Source of the DNA: Rubrivirga sp. SAORIC476
GTDB taxonomy: Bacteria; Bacteroidota; Rhodothermia; Rhodothermales; Rubricoccaceae
Length of the DNA stretch: 64,000 bases
Assembly: GCF_002283555.1 (NCBI RefSeq)
Contig: NZ_MVOI01000015.1
Location: 1 to 64,000, forward strand
Direction of reading: 5' to 3'
The notes under the pieces are model-generated. The model was not told the DNA's origin and did no database searches. It saw only the letters and a list, made by a program, of their open reading frames with translations. Made by a program: the position numbers and the translations under genes. Shown here one piece after another: positions 1 to 8,934 of the stretch; position 1 is the first letter of the stretch; each line of letters begins with the position of its first letter.

Positions 1-153
1 GTCGATCTCGTCGAAGCCCTTGGCGACGCCGCCCGACTTCTCGGCGAGCACCTTCGTGATCGCCGCCGTCAGCGTCGTCTTGCCGTGGTCGACGTGGCCG
101 ATCGTGCCCACGTTCACGTGGGGCTTGTTCCGCTGGAATTGTTCCTTCGCCAT
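1..153 (-). CDS. tuf: Elongation factor Tu, N-terminal part (partial)
   Basis: EF-Tu carries aminoacyl-tRNA to the ribosomal A site in a GTP-dependent way. The ATG is at 153 on the minus strand and 51 codons are visible before the window edge. The start [17 protein letters not shown] and the P-loop GHVDHGKT (about residues 19-26) are diagnostic. The gene follows four tRNA genes on the same strand, the classical tRNA-tufB arrangement, so it is probably transcribed from the promoter upstream of the first tRNA. The remaining roughly 345 codons lie outside the window. Confidence 0.97.
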   Translation of the reverse strand, partial: MAKEQFQRNKPHVNVGTIGHVDHGKTTLTAAITKVLAEKSGGVAKGFDEID

Positions 154-217
154 GGGTCTGTGTCGTTACTGCGCGCAGCGCAGGTTGAGGAGGTCACGGA
201 CGCGGCCGGAGCCGCAG

Positions 218-289
<72 letters not shown>

Positions 290-328
290 GATGTGCGGGA
301 TGGCCCCGCGGGGCCGTCTGGCCCTCAG

Positions 329-401
329 AGCGGGAGACCGGGCTCGAACCGGCGACATTCACCTTGGAAGGGTGACGCTCTACCAACTGAGCTACTCCCG
401 C
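329..401 (-). tRNA. tRNA-Gly (anticodon TCC)
   Basis: The minus strand gives a cloverleaf with acceptor GCGGGAG/CTCCCGC and T-arm loop GGTTCGAGCC. The anticodon stem TCACC/GGTGA encloses CTTCCAA, anticodon TCC. It is third in the tRNA-tuf cluster, with no encoded CCA. Confidence 0.96.
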
Positions 402-477
402 AAAACCGACCGCGGACGCGCAGCCATGTGCCCGACTGCGTCGAGAACACGACTGCCGTCCGCAGACAGCTTCATCG

Positions 478-560
<83 letters not shown>

Positions 561-604
561 GGTGAAAGAACATGCGATGCTCGGATCGGAGCGCCCATCG
601 GCGG

Positions 605-677
605 AGCTGACGGAGGGACTCGAACCCACGACCTGCTGATTACAAATCAGCTGCTCTACCAACTGAGCTACGCCAGC
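605..677 (-). tRNA. tRNA-Thr (anticodon TGT)
   Basis: The acceptor GCTGGCG pairs with CGTCAGC with one G-T wobble. The anticodon stem GCTGA/TCAGC encloses TTTGTAA, anticodon TGT. It is the first tRNA of the tRNA-tuf transcript, about 20 nt downstream of the predicted -10 element. Confidence 0.96.
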
Positions 678-697
678 AGCGCGGGCATCGCGAAGTG

Positions 698-729
698 CGA
701 AGCTAGCCCGGCCGGACGCCGGAGGTCAA
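698..729 (-). promoter_or_regulatory. Promoter of the tRNA-tuf operon
   Basis: On the minus strand, TTGACC (724-729) and TAGCTT (700-705) are separated by 18 bases. The second element extends to TAGCTTCG (698-705), identical to the octamer upstream of valS. The -35 element overlaps the stop codon of the dedA-like gene, so the tRNAs have their own promoter although the upstream genes run in the same direction. The assignment rests on sequence and position only. Confidence 0.55.
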
Positions 730-1388
730 CCGCCGGAGGGGGGCAATGCGGCTCCGGGAGGGTCTCTTCGCGGTGAGTTCTTCGGTCGACGCCGCCAACG
801 CCTGATTGTGACGCCCAGGAGGCACATCGCGAGAAGGGCCGTCACCACACGGCCGTACTGAGCGAGCCACTCCAGCAACCGGTCGTACTCGCGGCCGAGC
901 AGCGCGCCTCCCCAGACCAGCAGCACGCTCCAGGCGATCGCGCTGACCGTGGCCCAGACCATCGTCGGCCTCCAGCGCAGCGCCGACGCGCCAGCCAGGA
1001 GGCCGATCACGGCCCGACCGCCTGCGAGGAACCGGTTGGCCGCGATCACCGCATAGCCCCACCGGTCCAGCCAGCCCTCCACCCTCGCCAGCGCACCGCG
1101 TGGAATCCAACGCCACCGCGTCGGGTCGTGGATGGCTACGCCCAGACGTCGTCCGGCAGCGAACACGGTCAGGAAGCCAGCTGCTCCCCCCAGCGACGCC
1201 AGCGCGACCGTCGGCCAGAACGAGAGCACGCCGAGCCCGACCAGGGACCCGCAGAGGACGATCACGGTGTCCCCCCAGATCGGCGGGACGAGGTTTTCGC
1301 CGTAGGCCACGCCCAGGAGCACCGCGTAAATCCCGACCGGCGGCAGTGCCTCCAGCCACGCGATGAAGTCGGGGACCCAGGTCTCCAC
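726..1388 (-). CDS. DedA/VTT-domain integral membrane protein
   Basis: A 220-residue multi-pass inner membrane protein of the DedA (SNARE-associated/VTT) family, proposed lipid transporters needed for membrane homeostasis. Family signs are the N-terminal ENLVPPIWGDTVI stretch (about 31-43), a Gly-rich membrane segment, and NRFLAGGRAVIGLLAG (about 118-133), which matches the conserved DedA R-F-x-P-x-x-R motif region. A short Arg-rich tail ends the protein. Translation probably starts at GTG 1388, one base after the ispF stop at 1390, so the two genes are cotranscribed. It ends the queA-ispD-ispF-dedA block. Substrate cannot be assigned. Confidence 0.8.
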   Translation of the reverse strand: METWVPDFIAWLEALPPVGIYAVLLGVAYGENLVPPIWGDTVIVLCGSLVGLGVLSFWPTVALASLGGAAGFLTVFAAGRRLGVAIHDPTRWRWIPRGALARVEGWLDRWGYAVIAANRFLAGGRAVIGLLAGASALRWRPTMVWATVSAIAWSVLLVWGGALLGREYDRLLEWLAQYGRVVTALLAMCLLGVTIRRWRRRPKNSPRRDPPGAALPPSGG

Positions 1389-1389
1389 C

Positions 1390-1863
1390 TTAGGCCTGGA
1401 TCAAGAGACACACGGCGTGTGCCGCTGCGCCCTCGCCCGTCCCGACGAATCCCATCCCCTCCCCCGTCGTGGCCTTGACCGATACCTGCCCGAGGCCGAC
1501 GCCCAACGCCGCAGCCAGCGTCTCGCGCATGGCGTCGATGTGGGACCGCAGCTTGGGCCGCTGCAGCACGACCGTCGCGTCCACGTTGCCGACGCCCCAG
1601 CCCGCCTCGGAGACTCGCTGCACGACCGCGCGAAGCAGGCCGATGCTGTCGGCCCCCTTCCACTCGGCGTCGGTATCCGGGAAGAGGGCTCCGATGTCGC
1701 CGAGGGCCGACGCCCCGAGGAGGGCGTCGATGATGGCGTGCGTCAGCACGTCGGCATCGGAGTGGCCGTCGAGGCCGACCTCGGAGGGCACGGTCACGCC
1801 GCCCAGGATCAGCGGGCGCCCTGCGACGAGGCGGTGAACGTCGTAACCGTGGCCGATGCGCAT
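1390..1863 (-). CDS. ispF: 2-C-methyl-D-erythritol 2,4-cyclodiphosphate synthase
   Basis: Catalyses the cyclisation step of the MEP pathway of isoprenoid precursor synthesis, releasing CMP. The 157-residue product begins [11 protein letters not shown], which carries the metal-binding D-x-H of the family, followed by [11 protein letters not shown] and [10 protein letters not shown], and near the end [10 protein letters not shown]. Its length is normal. The ATG at 1863 is preferred over an upstream in-frame ATG at 1920 because it places the conserved start at residue 1. It lies downstream of ispD and directly upstream of the dedA-like gene. Confidence 0.95.
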   Translation of the reverse strand: MRIGHGYDVHRLVAGRPLILGGVTVPSEVGLDGHSDADVLTHAIIDALLGASALGDIGALFPDTDAEWKGADSIGLLRAVVQRVSEAGWGVGNVDATVVLQRPKLRSHIDAMRETLAAALGVGLGQVSVKATTGEGMGFVGTGEGAAAHAVCLLIQA

Positions 1864-1935
1864 AGGGGTGGAGATGGGGACCCGCAAGATGACTCCGAAA
1901 TGGGACCGCCGACCGAACATCGTACCAGTACGTCC

Positions 1936-2685
1936 TCACTCCTCACTCGCTGCCCAGTCCGGCCAGAGTGCCTCCGCCAGCTTCCAGTCCGAGGGGCGGG
2001 TCAGCTTCGTGTTGCGCGCGTCCCCCTCCACGATCCAGACCGGGTGCCCCGCATGCTGGAGCAGGCCGACCTCGTCCGTGGCGAGGTGCCCCGCCGCGTT
2101 GGCCGCCGCCCGTACGAGCCAGTCACGGCGCGCTCCCTGTGGGGTCTGCATGGCCCACAGCCCCTCCCGAGGCACCGTCGTCCCGAAGAGGGGTCCACGT
2201 CCTCCCTGGCGGAGGGTGTCGGCGACCGGCAGCGCCGCCGCGGCCGCGCCATGCGCGAGGACAGCCTGGAGGACAGATGCAATAACGGCCTGCGAGACGA
2301 ACGGCCGAACGGCATCGTGCACGAGCACCGTCCGCACGGCTGGGGGCAGGGCGCGGACCCCGTGGGCCACGGACGCCTGTCGGCTCGGCCCTCCCGTCAC
2401 CACGTCTGCCTCGGCACCGTACTCGGCCAGAAGCGCACGGGTGGCGGCCTCCTCCCCGACCGGGACCACCACCACGGCGACATTGACTGCGGGGTGCCGG
2501 TGGAACGCACGCAGTGTCTGCACCAGCACCGGAGCGCCTCCGAGGCGGCGGAACTGCTTCGGCGGCGCGCCTGCCTCCGCCATCCGAGACCCGGACCCGC
2601 CTGCGGGCAACACCACGCCCACGCTCGGGCCGGGCGGCGGACTCGCATCCGACGGGCCTCCCGCGTCCCGTACCCCGTGGCCCAT
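1936..2685 (-). CDS. ispD: 2-C-methyl-D-erythritol 4-phosphate cytidylyltransferase
   Basis: Transfers CMP from CTP to MEP, upstream of IspF in the MEP pathway. The 249-residue protein shows the nucleotide-binding LPAGGSGSRM motif, with HDAVRPFV and LWAMQTPQG further on, all typical of IspD. A short N-terminal tail rich in Pro and Ser precedes the core. ATG 2685 lies two bases after the queA stop, arguing for translational coupling. The open frame runs further upstream into queA, but that part is only the queA shadow. ispE is not in the window. Confidence 0.94.
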   Translation of the reverse strand: MGHGVRDAGGPSDASPPPGPSVGVVLPAGGSGSRMAEAGAPPKQFRRLGGAPVLVQTLRAFHRHPAVNVAVVVVPVGEEAATRALLAEYGAEADVVTGGPSRQASVAHGVRALPPAVRTVLVHDAVRPFVSQAVIASVLQAVLAHGAAAAALPVADTLRQGGRGPLFGTTVPREGLWAMQTPQGARRDWLVRAAANAAGHLATDEVGLLQHAGHPVWIVEGDARNTKLTRPSDWKLAEALWPDWAASEE

Positions 2686-2687
2686 CT

Positions 2688-3770
2688 CTACAACACCAGC
2701 ATCGCGTCGCCGAACGAAAAGAGGCGGTACTCCTCGCGGATCGCGGTCTCGTATGCCTCCACCAGCAACTCGTAGCCCATGTAGGCCGCCACCATCATCA
2801 TGCGCGGCGAGCGCGGCCGGTGGAAGTTGGTCAGCAGCCGGTCGGCGATGTGGAACGTGTGGATCGGGTAGATGAACTTGTCCGTCCAGCCCCGCCCCAC
2901 CTTGAGCGTCTTCGCGGCGGACAGCGTGGACTCCATGGCGCGCAGCACCGTCGTCCCGCACGCGGTCACCGTGGCATCCGGGTCGGCCATGGCACGGTTG
3001 ACGCGCTCGACGGCCTCCGGGCGGACCTCGAAGTACTCCGAGTCCATCCGGTGCTTCGAGAGGTCCTCGACCTCGACCGGCTGGAACGAGCCCAGCCCGA
3101 GGTGGAGCGTCACGTTGGCGACCTCACACCCCTTGTCCGTCATCGCCTGAAGCAGGTCGGGCGTGAAGTGGAGCCCGGCGGTCGGGGCAGCCACGGCCCC
3201 GCGGCGGCGCGCGAACAGCGTCTGGTAGCGGACCCGGTCGGCGGGCTCGGCTTTGCGGCGCAGGTACGGCGGGATCGGCGTCTCCCCGATCGCGTCGATG
3301 GCCTCGTAGAGAGCCTCCGGCGAGCCGTCGAACATGAACCGGAGCGTCCGCCCGCGGCTGGTGGTGTTGTCGATCACCTCGGCGGCGAGCGTGTCGCTGA
3401 AGACCAGTTTGTTGCCGACACGCACCTTCCGCGCAGGGTCCACGATGGAGTCCCAGAGGCGGTGCTCGGAGTTCAGTTCCCGGAGCAGAAACGCCTCGAT
3501 CTTGGCGCCTGTGTTCTCCTTGATGCCGCGGAGCCGGGCCGGGAACACCATCGTGTCGTTGGCCACGAACACGTCCCCGGCGCCGAAGTACTCGGGAAGG
3601 TCGCGGACCGTCCGGTGCTCGATGGTGCCGCTGGCTCGGTCCACCACCATCAGCCGTGCGCTGTCCCGCGGTTCCGCGGGGTACGCCGCCACGAGTCCCT
3701 TGGGATACTCGAATCCGAAGTCGGACAGGCGAAGGGCGTGTTGCCGAAACGAGTGGTGAGCAACCTGCAT
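2688..3770 (-). CDS. queA: S-adenosylmethionine:tRNA ribosyltransferase-isomerase
   Basis: Adds and rearranges the ribosyl part of SAM onto 7-aminomethyl-7-deazaguanine in tRNA, giving epoxyqueuosine. The 360-residue product has the family pattern LSDFGFEYP near residue 16, then AEPRDSARLMVVDR, and later AAPTAGLHF, HLGLGSFQPV and the C-terminal NFHRPRSPRMMMVAAYMG. Length fits (about 340-360). About 12 extra residues precede the usual start, so an internal start is possible. It is the first gene of the queA-ispD-ispF-dedA run; a TATATTCA element at 3855-3862 is a weak promoter candidate. Confidence 0.95.
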   Translation of the reverse strand: MQVAHHSFRQHALRLSDFGFEYPKGLVAAYPAEPRDSARLMVVDRASGTIEHRTVRDLPEYFGAGDVFVANDTMVFPARLRGIKENTGAKIEAFLLRELNSEHRLWDSIVDPARKVRVGNKLVFSDTLAAEVIDNTTSRGRTLRFMFDGSPEALYEAIDAIGETPIPPYLRRKAEPADRVRYQTLFARRRGAVAAPTAGLHFTPDLLQAMTDKGCEVANVTLHLGLGSFQPVEVEDLSKHRMDSEYFEVRPEAVERVNRAMADPDATVTACGTTVLRAMESTLSAAKTLKVGRGWTDKFIYPIHTFHIADRLLTNFHRPRSPRMMMVAAYMGYELLVEAYETAIREEYRLFSFGDAMLVL

Positions 3771-3868
3771 GCGGAGCGGTTTCCGTGACGCGATGCGACC
3801 GCCGGGGCGGTCTGGGGAGGCACGGGCCGGCGGTGGGGACCGCCCGAATGCGCCTGAATATAGGGGCC

Positions 3869-5182
3869 TTACGAAGCCAGAGGGAGGCCGCCAGCCGTGG
3901 AGTCAGAGGGAAGGATGGTCCCCGTGACCTCTCCGAACCCGATTCGAAGGTCGCCTCGGACGGCTTCGCCGGAGAGCAGAACACGATCTCCATCGCGCAG
4001 GAACGTCCGGGTGTCGCCGTCCGGGAGGCTGAGGGGCCGGGTGCCGCGCCAGGAGAGTTCCAGGAACGATCCGTAGCTGCCGGGCTCCTCCCCACTGATC
4101 GTCCCCGACGCCATCAGGTCGCCGGGGCGCGCGTTGCAGCCGTTCACGGTGTGGTGGACGAGTTGCTGCTCGGGGCTCCAGTAGAGGTTCTTCGCGTTCG
4201 AGGTGGCCACGACGTGCGGGTCGGCGCCGGCCTCGCGCATCGCGGCCGTCTCCAACGCCACCGTCAGGTCGATGTCGAGGCTTCGCGGCTCGGGCTGGCG
4301 GAGGTACGGCAGCGGCTCGGGGTTGCCCGCCGACGCGTCCTGCGCCTCCCCCGGAATCCGGAACGGCTCCAACGCGGCGTACGGGACCACCCAGGGCGAG
4401 ACCGAGGTGGCGAAGTTCTTGCCCAGGAAGGGCCCCAGCGGCACGTACTCCCACTTCTGGATGTCGCGCGCGCTCCAGTCGTTGACCAGCACGAAGCCGA
4501 AGATCTGCCGGCCTGCCTCGGCCATCGGGAGGGGCGATCCGAGGTCGTTGCCAGGCCCGACGAAGAAGCCGAGTTCCAGTTCGATGTCGAGCAGCTTCGA
4601 CGGACCGAACACCGGCGGCGCGTCGTCGTCGGGCCGCTGCTGGCCGCTCGGACGGACGACATCGGTCCCGCTCACGACCACCGAGGACGCCCGGCCGTGG
4701 TAGCCCACCGGCAGGTGCAGCCAGTTCGGCATGAGGGCGTTCTCGGGCCCGCGAAACATGGTCCCGACGTTGGTCGCGTGCTGCCGCGACGAGTAGAAGT
4801 CGGTGTAGTCTCCGATCTCGGCCGGGAGGTGCATCGTCACGTCCGCGAGCGGGACGATGGCGTGCTCGCGCAGTGTCGCGGAGTCCCTGAGATCCGGCGC
4901 TCCATCCGCGCGCAGCAGATCCTGCAGGCGGGAGCGGACGGCATCCCACGCGTCAGCCCCGAGCGCCATGAAGGCGTTCAGCGACGCGTGGCTGAACACG
5001 GGCCCGCGCCCGGCCCCGGCAGCGGCGATCAGACCGTGCTGTTCCAGCACATCGAGGTCCACCACCCAGTCGCCGAGGCGGACGCCCACGCGGGCAGGGT
5101 GGCCGGCTGTCGAGAAGACGCCATACGGCAAGTTGGCGAGGCCGAAGCCGGAGTCGGAAGCGAGGTCGAGAAAGGGAGTCAT
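3869..5182 (-). CDS. fahA: Fumarylacetoacetase
   Basis: Hydrolyses fumarylacetoacetate to fumarate and acetoacetate, the last step of tyrosine/homogentisate breakdown. The 437-residue protein has the full FAH architecture: an N-terminal SH3-like domain (about 1-120) and the FAH fold. Signature stretches include DFYSSRQHATNVG, LHLPVGYHGRASSVV, the metal-binding IELELGFFVG, VLVNDWSARDIQKWEYVPLG and the late GTISGEEPGSYGSFLELSW. ATG 5182 gives the standard N terminus. It lies downstream of an unidentified gene on the same strand (124-base gap). No other tyrosine-degradation gene is in view. Confidence 0.95.
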   Translation of the reverse strand: MTPFLDLASDSGFGLANLPYGVFSTAGHPARVGVRLGDWVVDLDVLEQHGLIAAAGAGRGPVFSHASLNAFMALGADAWDAVRSRLQDLLRADGAPDLRDSATLREHAIVPLADVTMHLPAEIGDYTDFYSSRQHATNVGTMFRGPENALMPNWLHLPVGYHGRASSVVVSGTDVVRPSGQQRPDDDAPPVFGPSKLLDIELELGFFVGPGNDLGSPLPMAEAGRQIFGFVLVNDWSARDIQKWEYVPLGPFLGKNFATSVSPWVVPYAALEPFRIPGEAQDASAGNPEPLPYLRQPEPRSLDIDLTVALETAAMREAGADPHVVATSNAKNLYWSPEQQLVHHTVNGCNARPGDLMASGTISGEEPGSYGSFLELSWRGTRPLSLPDGDTRTFLRDGDRVLLSGEAVRGDLRIGFGEVTGTILPSDSTAGGLPLAS

Positions 5183-5306
5183 CAGAAAAGGTGAGCCGGC
5201 GGTCGGGAGGGCCCGACGGAAAAGAGAACGGGGGCCTGGCGCACACCCTGAACACCGGAAGGCGTCTCCAGGAGTGTCACGGGCCAGGGAGGCGTCGGCT
5301 CCGGAT

Positions 5307-6254
5307 CTAGATCCAGCCGAGCGCGCGGAGGTCGTCGATGGGCTCGTCGAAGGAGCACGAGCCGAAGCTGAGTGCAGCCTGCTGGCGCGCATCGGCGACC
5401 TCGGCCGCCGATGCGCGCAGCGACCGCCACTGGAGATCGTCGCCGGCGGACCACGCGGAGGCGTCGTCGTCGGCCAGGATCTCGGCGAGGTCGTCCGGTC
5501 CGAGGCTGTGGAGGCGGGCGAGCGCCGCGCCCCCGAAGACACCCAGGAAGCCGAACATCCGCGCCCCGACCGCCTCGTCGTCGTTGGGGAGCGGGTGATG
5601 GAGGCCCGCGGTCGCCTTGAAGGGAGCGCCCGCCCGCAGCGCATCCGTCAGGGCAGTCGCGAGCGTCTCGACGCCAGGCACGAGGTCCGGCGTCACCCCG
5701 CCGCAGCGGAACTTGAGCGCGAACGAGGGCCGCCCCGCTCGCCCGTTGGCATCGGCGACGGCCTGCGCGGCTGGAGCGACGCTGTCGGGCGCGTCGAGAA
5801 CCGGCACTTCGAGGGCAGCCCGCGGCGCGGCGCCCGTGCCGAAGGCGTCGTCCAGCGCGCCCAGCATCCCGGCGAGCGCGTCCGCGTCACGAGCGAGATC
5901 GGCGGGCAGCTTCAACTCGAACCGGTCGCACCGGAGACGGTCGGGGTGGGCCGCCTCGGTGGCGCGGGCGGCGTCGAGCGTCCGTCGCGCGGCGCCGAGC
6001 CAGTCGTCGCCCTCCGGGGGCAGCCCGAGGACGGAGAGCGCCCACGGACCGGAGACCTGTGCCTCGTCCATCGCCTCCACCAGCGCGCCGAGGCGGCTGG
6101 CCGGGAGGATGAAGCGAGCGAGCAGGCCCGCCTCGGCGCTGCGCCGGTGCCGGGCGTAGGCCGCGACGGCGGGCGGCAGGTCGAGCGAGGCGGGCGGAAA
6201 CAGGCCCGCGTAGTCGATGAGGCCGTCGGTGAGGGCGTGCGCGGCGGGAGTCAT
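5307..6254 (-). CDS. Conserved protein of unknown function upstream of fahA
   Basis: A 315-residue soluble protein with no signal peptide or membrane segment. It begins MTPAAHALTDGLIDYAGLFPP and carries a late FKATAGLHHPLPNDD stretch and a C-terminal GSCSFDEPIDDLRALGWI. I recall such sequences as conserved hypothetical proteins in several bacterial phyla but cannot attach a function. The alternating strand/helix pattern with a Lys in FKATAG and paired His could fit a TIM-barrel enzyme; that is speculation. ATG 6254 was chosen because the upstream in-frame extension overlaps the promoter region of the divergent TPR gene. The fahA neighbour hints at catabolism. Confidence 0.7.
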   Translation of the reverse strand: MTPAAHALTDGLIDYAGLFPPASLDLPPAVAAYARHRRSAEAGLLARFILPASRLGALVEAMDEAQVSGPWALSVLGLPPEGDDWLGAARRTLDAARATEAAHPDRLRCDRFELKLPADLARDADALAGMLGALDDAFGTGAAPRAALEVPVLDAPDSVAPAAQAVADANGRAGRPSFALKFRCGGVTPDLVPGVETLATALTDALRAGAPFKATAGLHHPLPNDDEAVGARMFGFLGVFGGAALARLHSLGPDDLAEILADDDASAWSAGDDLQWRSLRASAAEVADARQQAALSFGSCSFDEPIDDLRALGWI

Positions 6255-6298
6255 GGATAAGAAGCCTGTGGAGGACGGGCGAAGCCGGACCCAGGCGG

Positions 6299-6306
6299 TA
6301 GGTTGG
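6299..6306 (+). promoter_or_regulatory. Candidate promoter element for the TPR lipoprotein gene
   Basis: TAGGTTGG matches the TAnnTTTG-like element seen before several genes of this window. It lies about 80 bases before the ATG at 6387. No convincing upstream element is seen. Confidence 0.3.
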
Positions 6307-6386
6307 GCGTGGAAGGGTACGACCCACCCGACCCGCCTCGTGATCCCCCGAGGCGCTTCTCCCGCGTTTCCGCCCGCCACCTCATC

Positions 6387-7541
6387 ATGCCCTCACGCAT
6401 CCCCACTCTCCTCCTCGCCCTCGTGTTCGCCCTCCTCGCGGGCGGAGCCGACGGCTGCTCCAGCGACCCCAACGTCGAAGGCGCCAAGCTCGACCTCCGC
6501 AACGGCGACTACGAGCGCGCGCTCGAGAACATCGACGAGGCCCTCGCCACCAACCCGGACAATGTCGAGGCGCTCCAGCTGCGCGTCGAGATCCTCCGCC
6601 AGCAGTACGAGAACACGCCGGGCGCCCAGCCCAAGGCAGCCTTCCTGGCGGCCAACTTCGACGACATGGTCTCGACCGCCGAGCGCGCTGCGTCACTCGC
6701 GCCGGATGACCCGACCAACGAGACGGTCAACCTGTCGCTCTGGGTGCTCGCCATCAACGCGGGCAACGAGCTGATCCGCGACCCGCAGGCGGATGTCGCC
6801 GATGCGATCGGCTACTTCCAGCGCTCCACGCAGCTCGTGCCGGACTCGTCGCAGGGGTACCTCGGCCTCGGCCTTGCCAACCTCCGCACCGGCGACGCCG
6901 CTCAGGCGCTCGCGCCGCTGGAGCGCGGCGTCGAGGTCGCTCCGGACGACCCGATCCTGGCCTACTACTACGGCCGCGCCCTCGTCCTCTCCGACCGTCC
7001 CTCGGACGCCGTCACGTTCCTCGAAGGCGCCCAGTCGCGCTTCCCCGAGGACGAGGACGTGCAGACGATGCTCTTGAACGCCTACACGCTCGCCGGTCAG
7101 ACCGACCAGGCCATCGACCGCTACGCGGCCGTCGTCGACCAGCAGCCGACCAACCCGACGTACCGCTACAACTACGGCGCGCTCCTGCTCCAGGCCGAGC
7201 GCTACGACGAGGCCGTCGAGCAGCTCACCGAGGCGACCCGGCTCGCGCCTGACAACTCGGACGCGTTCTACAACCTCGGCGCGGCCTTCCAGAACCGCGC
7301 GGCGGCTCTCAACGAGCAGTACATCGCCGACCCGGAGGCCGACGGGGCGGACGCGCTCATCGAGCAGCGCAACGAGAACCTGGAGATGTCTGTCGCTCCG
7401 CTGATGCAGGCGCGCACGCTCTCCGCGGGCACCGAGGACGAGGCGGGCGTCTGCGACGCGCTCTTCCGCGTCTACACGCAGCTCAACCGCGTCGACGAGG
7501 CCCAGGCCGTCTCGGAGTGCGCCGGCATCTCGATGAACTAA
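6387..7541 (+). CDS. TPR-repeat lipoprotein
   Basis: A 384-residue envelope protein. The N terminus has a hydrophobic signal (about residues 6-24) ending in GGADGCSS; Cys as the likely lipidation site is plausible although the lipobox is weak. Tetratricopeptide repeats follow, recognisable by the spacing of A/L/Y residues and phrases such as NGDYERALENIDEALATNPDN, GLANLRTGDAAQALAPLERG and AERYDEAVEQLTEATRLAPDN. TPR arrays bind partner proteins; the partner is unknown. ATG 6387 is chosen because it starts just before the signal peptide. A strong hairpin terminator follows at 7568. Confidence 0.82.
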   Translation: MPSRIPTLLLALVFALLAGGADGCSSDPNVEGAKLDLRNGDYERALENIDEALATNPDNVEALQLRVEILRQQYENTPGAQPKAAFLAANFDDMVSTAERAASLAPDDPTNETVNLSLWVLAINAGNELIRDPQADVADAIGYFQRSTQLVPDSSQGYLGLGLANLRTGDAAQALAPLERGVEVAPDDPILAYYYGRALVLSDRPSDAVTFLEGAQSRFPEDEDVQTMLLNAYTLAGQTDQAIDRYAAVVDQQPTNPTYRYNYGALLLQAERYDEAVEQLTEATRLAPDNSDAFYNLGAAFQNRAAALNEQYIADPEADGADALIEQRNENLEMSVAPLMQARTLSAGTEDEAGVCDALFRVYTQLNRVDEAQAVSECAGISMN

Positions 7542-7567
7542 GGTCCGACTCCGGATCGCCTGACCCC

Positions 7568-7603
7568 GCGGGGGCGTGGTTCGCCGCGCCCCCGCTTCTG
7601 TTT
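7568..7603 (+). terminator. Rho-independent terminator after the TPR gene
   Basis: A perfect 9-bp inverted repeat, GCGGGGGCG (7568-7576) and CGCCCCCGC (7587-7595), with a 10-base loop, is followed by the T-rich TTCTGTTT. It separates the TPR gene from the PLP-enzyme gene. Confidence 0.7.
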
Positions 7604-7616
7604 CCCCCTGCCCCTC

Positions 7617-8837
7617 ATGTCCGACTCCCTCTCCCTCGGCGCCGACGCCCCCGGCTTGGCTGACGCCGACTTTCAGTTCGGCACCCGCGCCATCCACGCG
7701 GGCCAGCAGCCTGACCCGACCACCGGCGCCATCATGACGCCGGTCTTCCAGACCAGCACCTACGTCCAGGAGGCGCCGGACGTCCACAAGGGCTACGACT
7801 ACGCCCGCGTCGGCAACCCGACCCGGACAGCTCTGGAGGAGAACCTCGCGTCGCTGGAAGGCGCTGCCCACGGCATCGCGTTCGCGTCCGGCGTCGCAGG
7901 CATCGATGCCATCCTGCGGCGGCTCCGCCCCGGCGACCACGTCGTCTCGACGAGCGACCTCTACGGCGGGACCTACCGCCTGATGACGCAGATCCACCAG
8001 CCGATGGGCGTGGAGTTCACGTTCGTCGACCTCGCCTCGCCCGACGCGCTCGCCGACGCGATGACAGACGCGACGAAGCTGGTCTGGATCGAGACGCCGA
8101 CCAACCCGCTGCTCCGCATCTACGACATCGAGGCGCTGTCGGCGGTCGCCCACGACGGCGGTGCGAGCGTCGCCGTCGACAACACATTCGCGAGCCCGTA
8201 CCTCCAGCAGCCGCTGGCCCTCGGCGCCGACCTCGTGCTGCACTCCACCACGAAGTACATCGGTGGCCACTCCGACGTGATCGGCGGCGCCGTGCTCACG
8301 TCCGACGAGGACTGGACCGAGCACCTTCGCTTCCAGATCAAGTCGGTCGGCGCGGCGCCCGCGCCCCAGGACTGCTTCCTGCTGCTCCGGTCCACCAAGA
8401 CCCTGCACCTCCGCATGGAGCGCCACTGTGCCAACGCACGGGCGGTCGCCGAGTACCTCCGCGGTCACGACGCCGTCGCCCGTGTCCTGTACCCGGGCTT
8501 CGAGGATCACCCCGGCCACGCCATCGCAGCCAAGCAGATGCACGACTTCGGCGGCATGGTGTCGCTCGTCCTCGCCGACGATACCCTCGACACAGCCGTC
8601 CGCTTCATGCAGTCCACGAAGCTGTTCTCCCTGGCCGAGAGCCTCGGCGGCGTCGAGAGCCTCGTCTCCCACCCCGCATCGATGACGCACGGCTCGATCC
8701 CGGCGGAGGTGCGTCGCGCGGCGGGCCTGCCCGACAGCCTCGTGCGCCTCAGCGTCGGCGTGGAGGACGAGGCGGACCTGATCGCGGACCTGGACCAGGC
8801 CCTCGCGACGGTCCACGACTCGGCCGTCTCCGCGTAG
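7617..8837 (+). CDS. Cystathionine gamma-synthase/lyase family PLP enzyme
   Basis: A 406-residue Cys/Met-metabolism PLP enzyme acting in transsulfuration or methionine synthesis. Signs are GTRAIHAGQQPDP near the start, the substrate-binding YDYARVGNPTRTALE, SGVAGIDAI, ETPTNPLLRI, VDNTFASPYLQQP and the PLP-lysine motif HSTTKYIGGHSDV (Lys about residue 213), then SLGGVESLVSHPASMTH and RLSVGVED at the end. Family members (MetB, MetC, MccB, MetY) cannot be separated safely by eye; its length favours gamma-synthase or gamma-lyase. The leader is C-rich with no clear Shine-Dalgarno, and a terminator-like hairpin follows. Confidence 0.9.
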   Translation: MSDSLSLGADAPGLADADFQFGTRAIHAGQQPDPTTGAIMTPVFQTSTYVQEAPDVHKGYDYARVGNPTRTALEENLASLEGAAHGIAFASGVAGIDAILRRLRPGDHVVSTSDLYGGTYRLMTQIHQPMGVEFTFVDLASPDALADAMTDATKLVWIETPTNPLLRIYDIEALSAVAHDGGASVAVDNTFASPYLQQPLALGADLVLHSTTKYIGGHSDVIGGAVLTSDEDWTEHLRFQIKSVGAAPAPQDCFLLLRSTKTLHLRMERHCANARAVAEYLRGHDAVARVLYPGFEDHPGHAIAAKQMHDFGGMVSLVLADDTLDTAVRFMQSTKLFSLAESLGGVESLVSHPASMTHGSIPAEVRRAAGLPDSLVRLSVGVEDEADLIADLDQALATVHDSAVSA

Positions 8838-8851
8838 CGCCGGGTGCCCAG

Positions 8852-8900
8852 ACCAGACGCGGGGCGCACGCTCCGGGAGGGTGCCCGCCCTGCGTCTGGT
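8852..8900 (+). terminator. Hairpin after the cystathionine enzyme gene
   Basis: ACCAGACGC (8852-8860) pairs perfectly with GCGTCTGGT (8892-8900). Partial inner pairing between GGGCGCAC and GTGCCCGCC extends the stem. There is no clear T-run, so the terminator role is inferred from position. Confidence 0.45.
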
Positions 8901-8934
8901 ACGGATGTCACAGGAGAGCCGATAACACTCCGGT

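Noticed and set aside
7542-7616. SAM riboswitch before the cystathionine enzyme gene
   Set aside because: The 75-base spacer is filled by the terminator of the previous gene; no riboswitch-like helices or conserved loops are visible.
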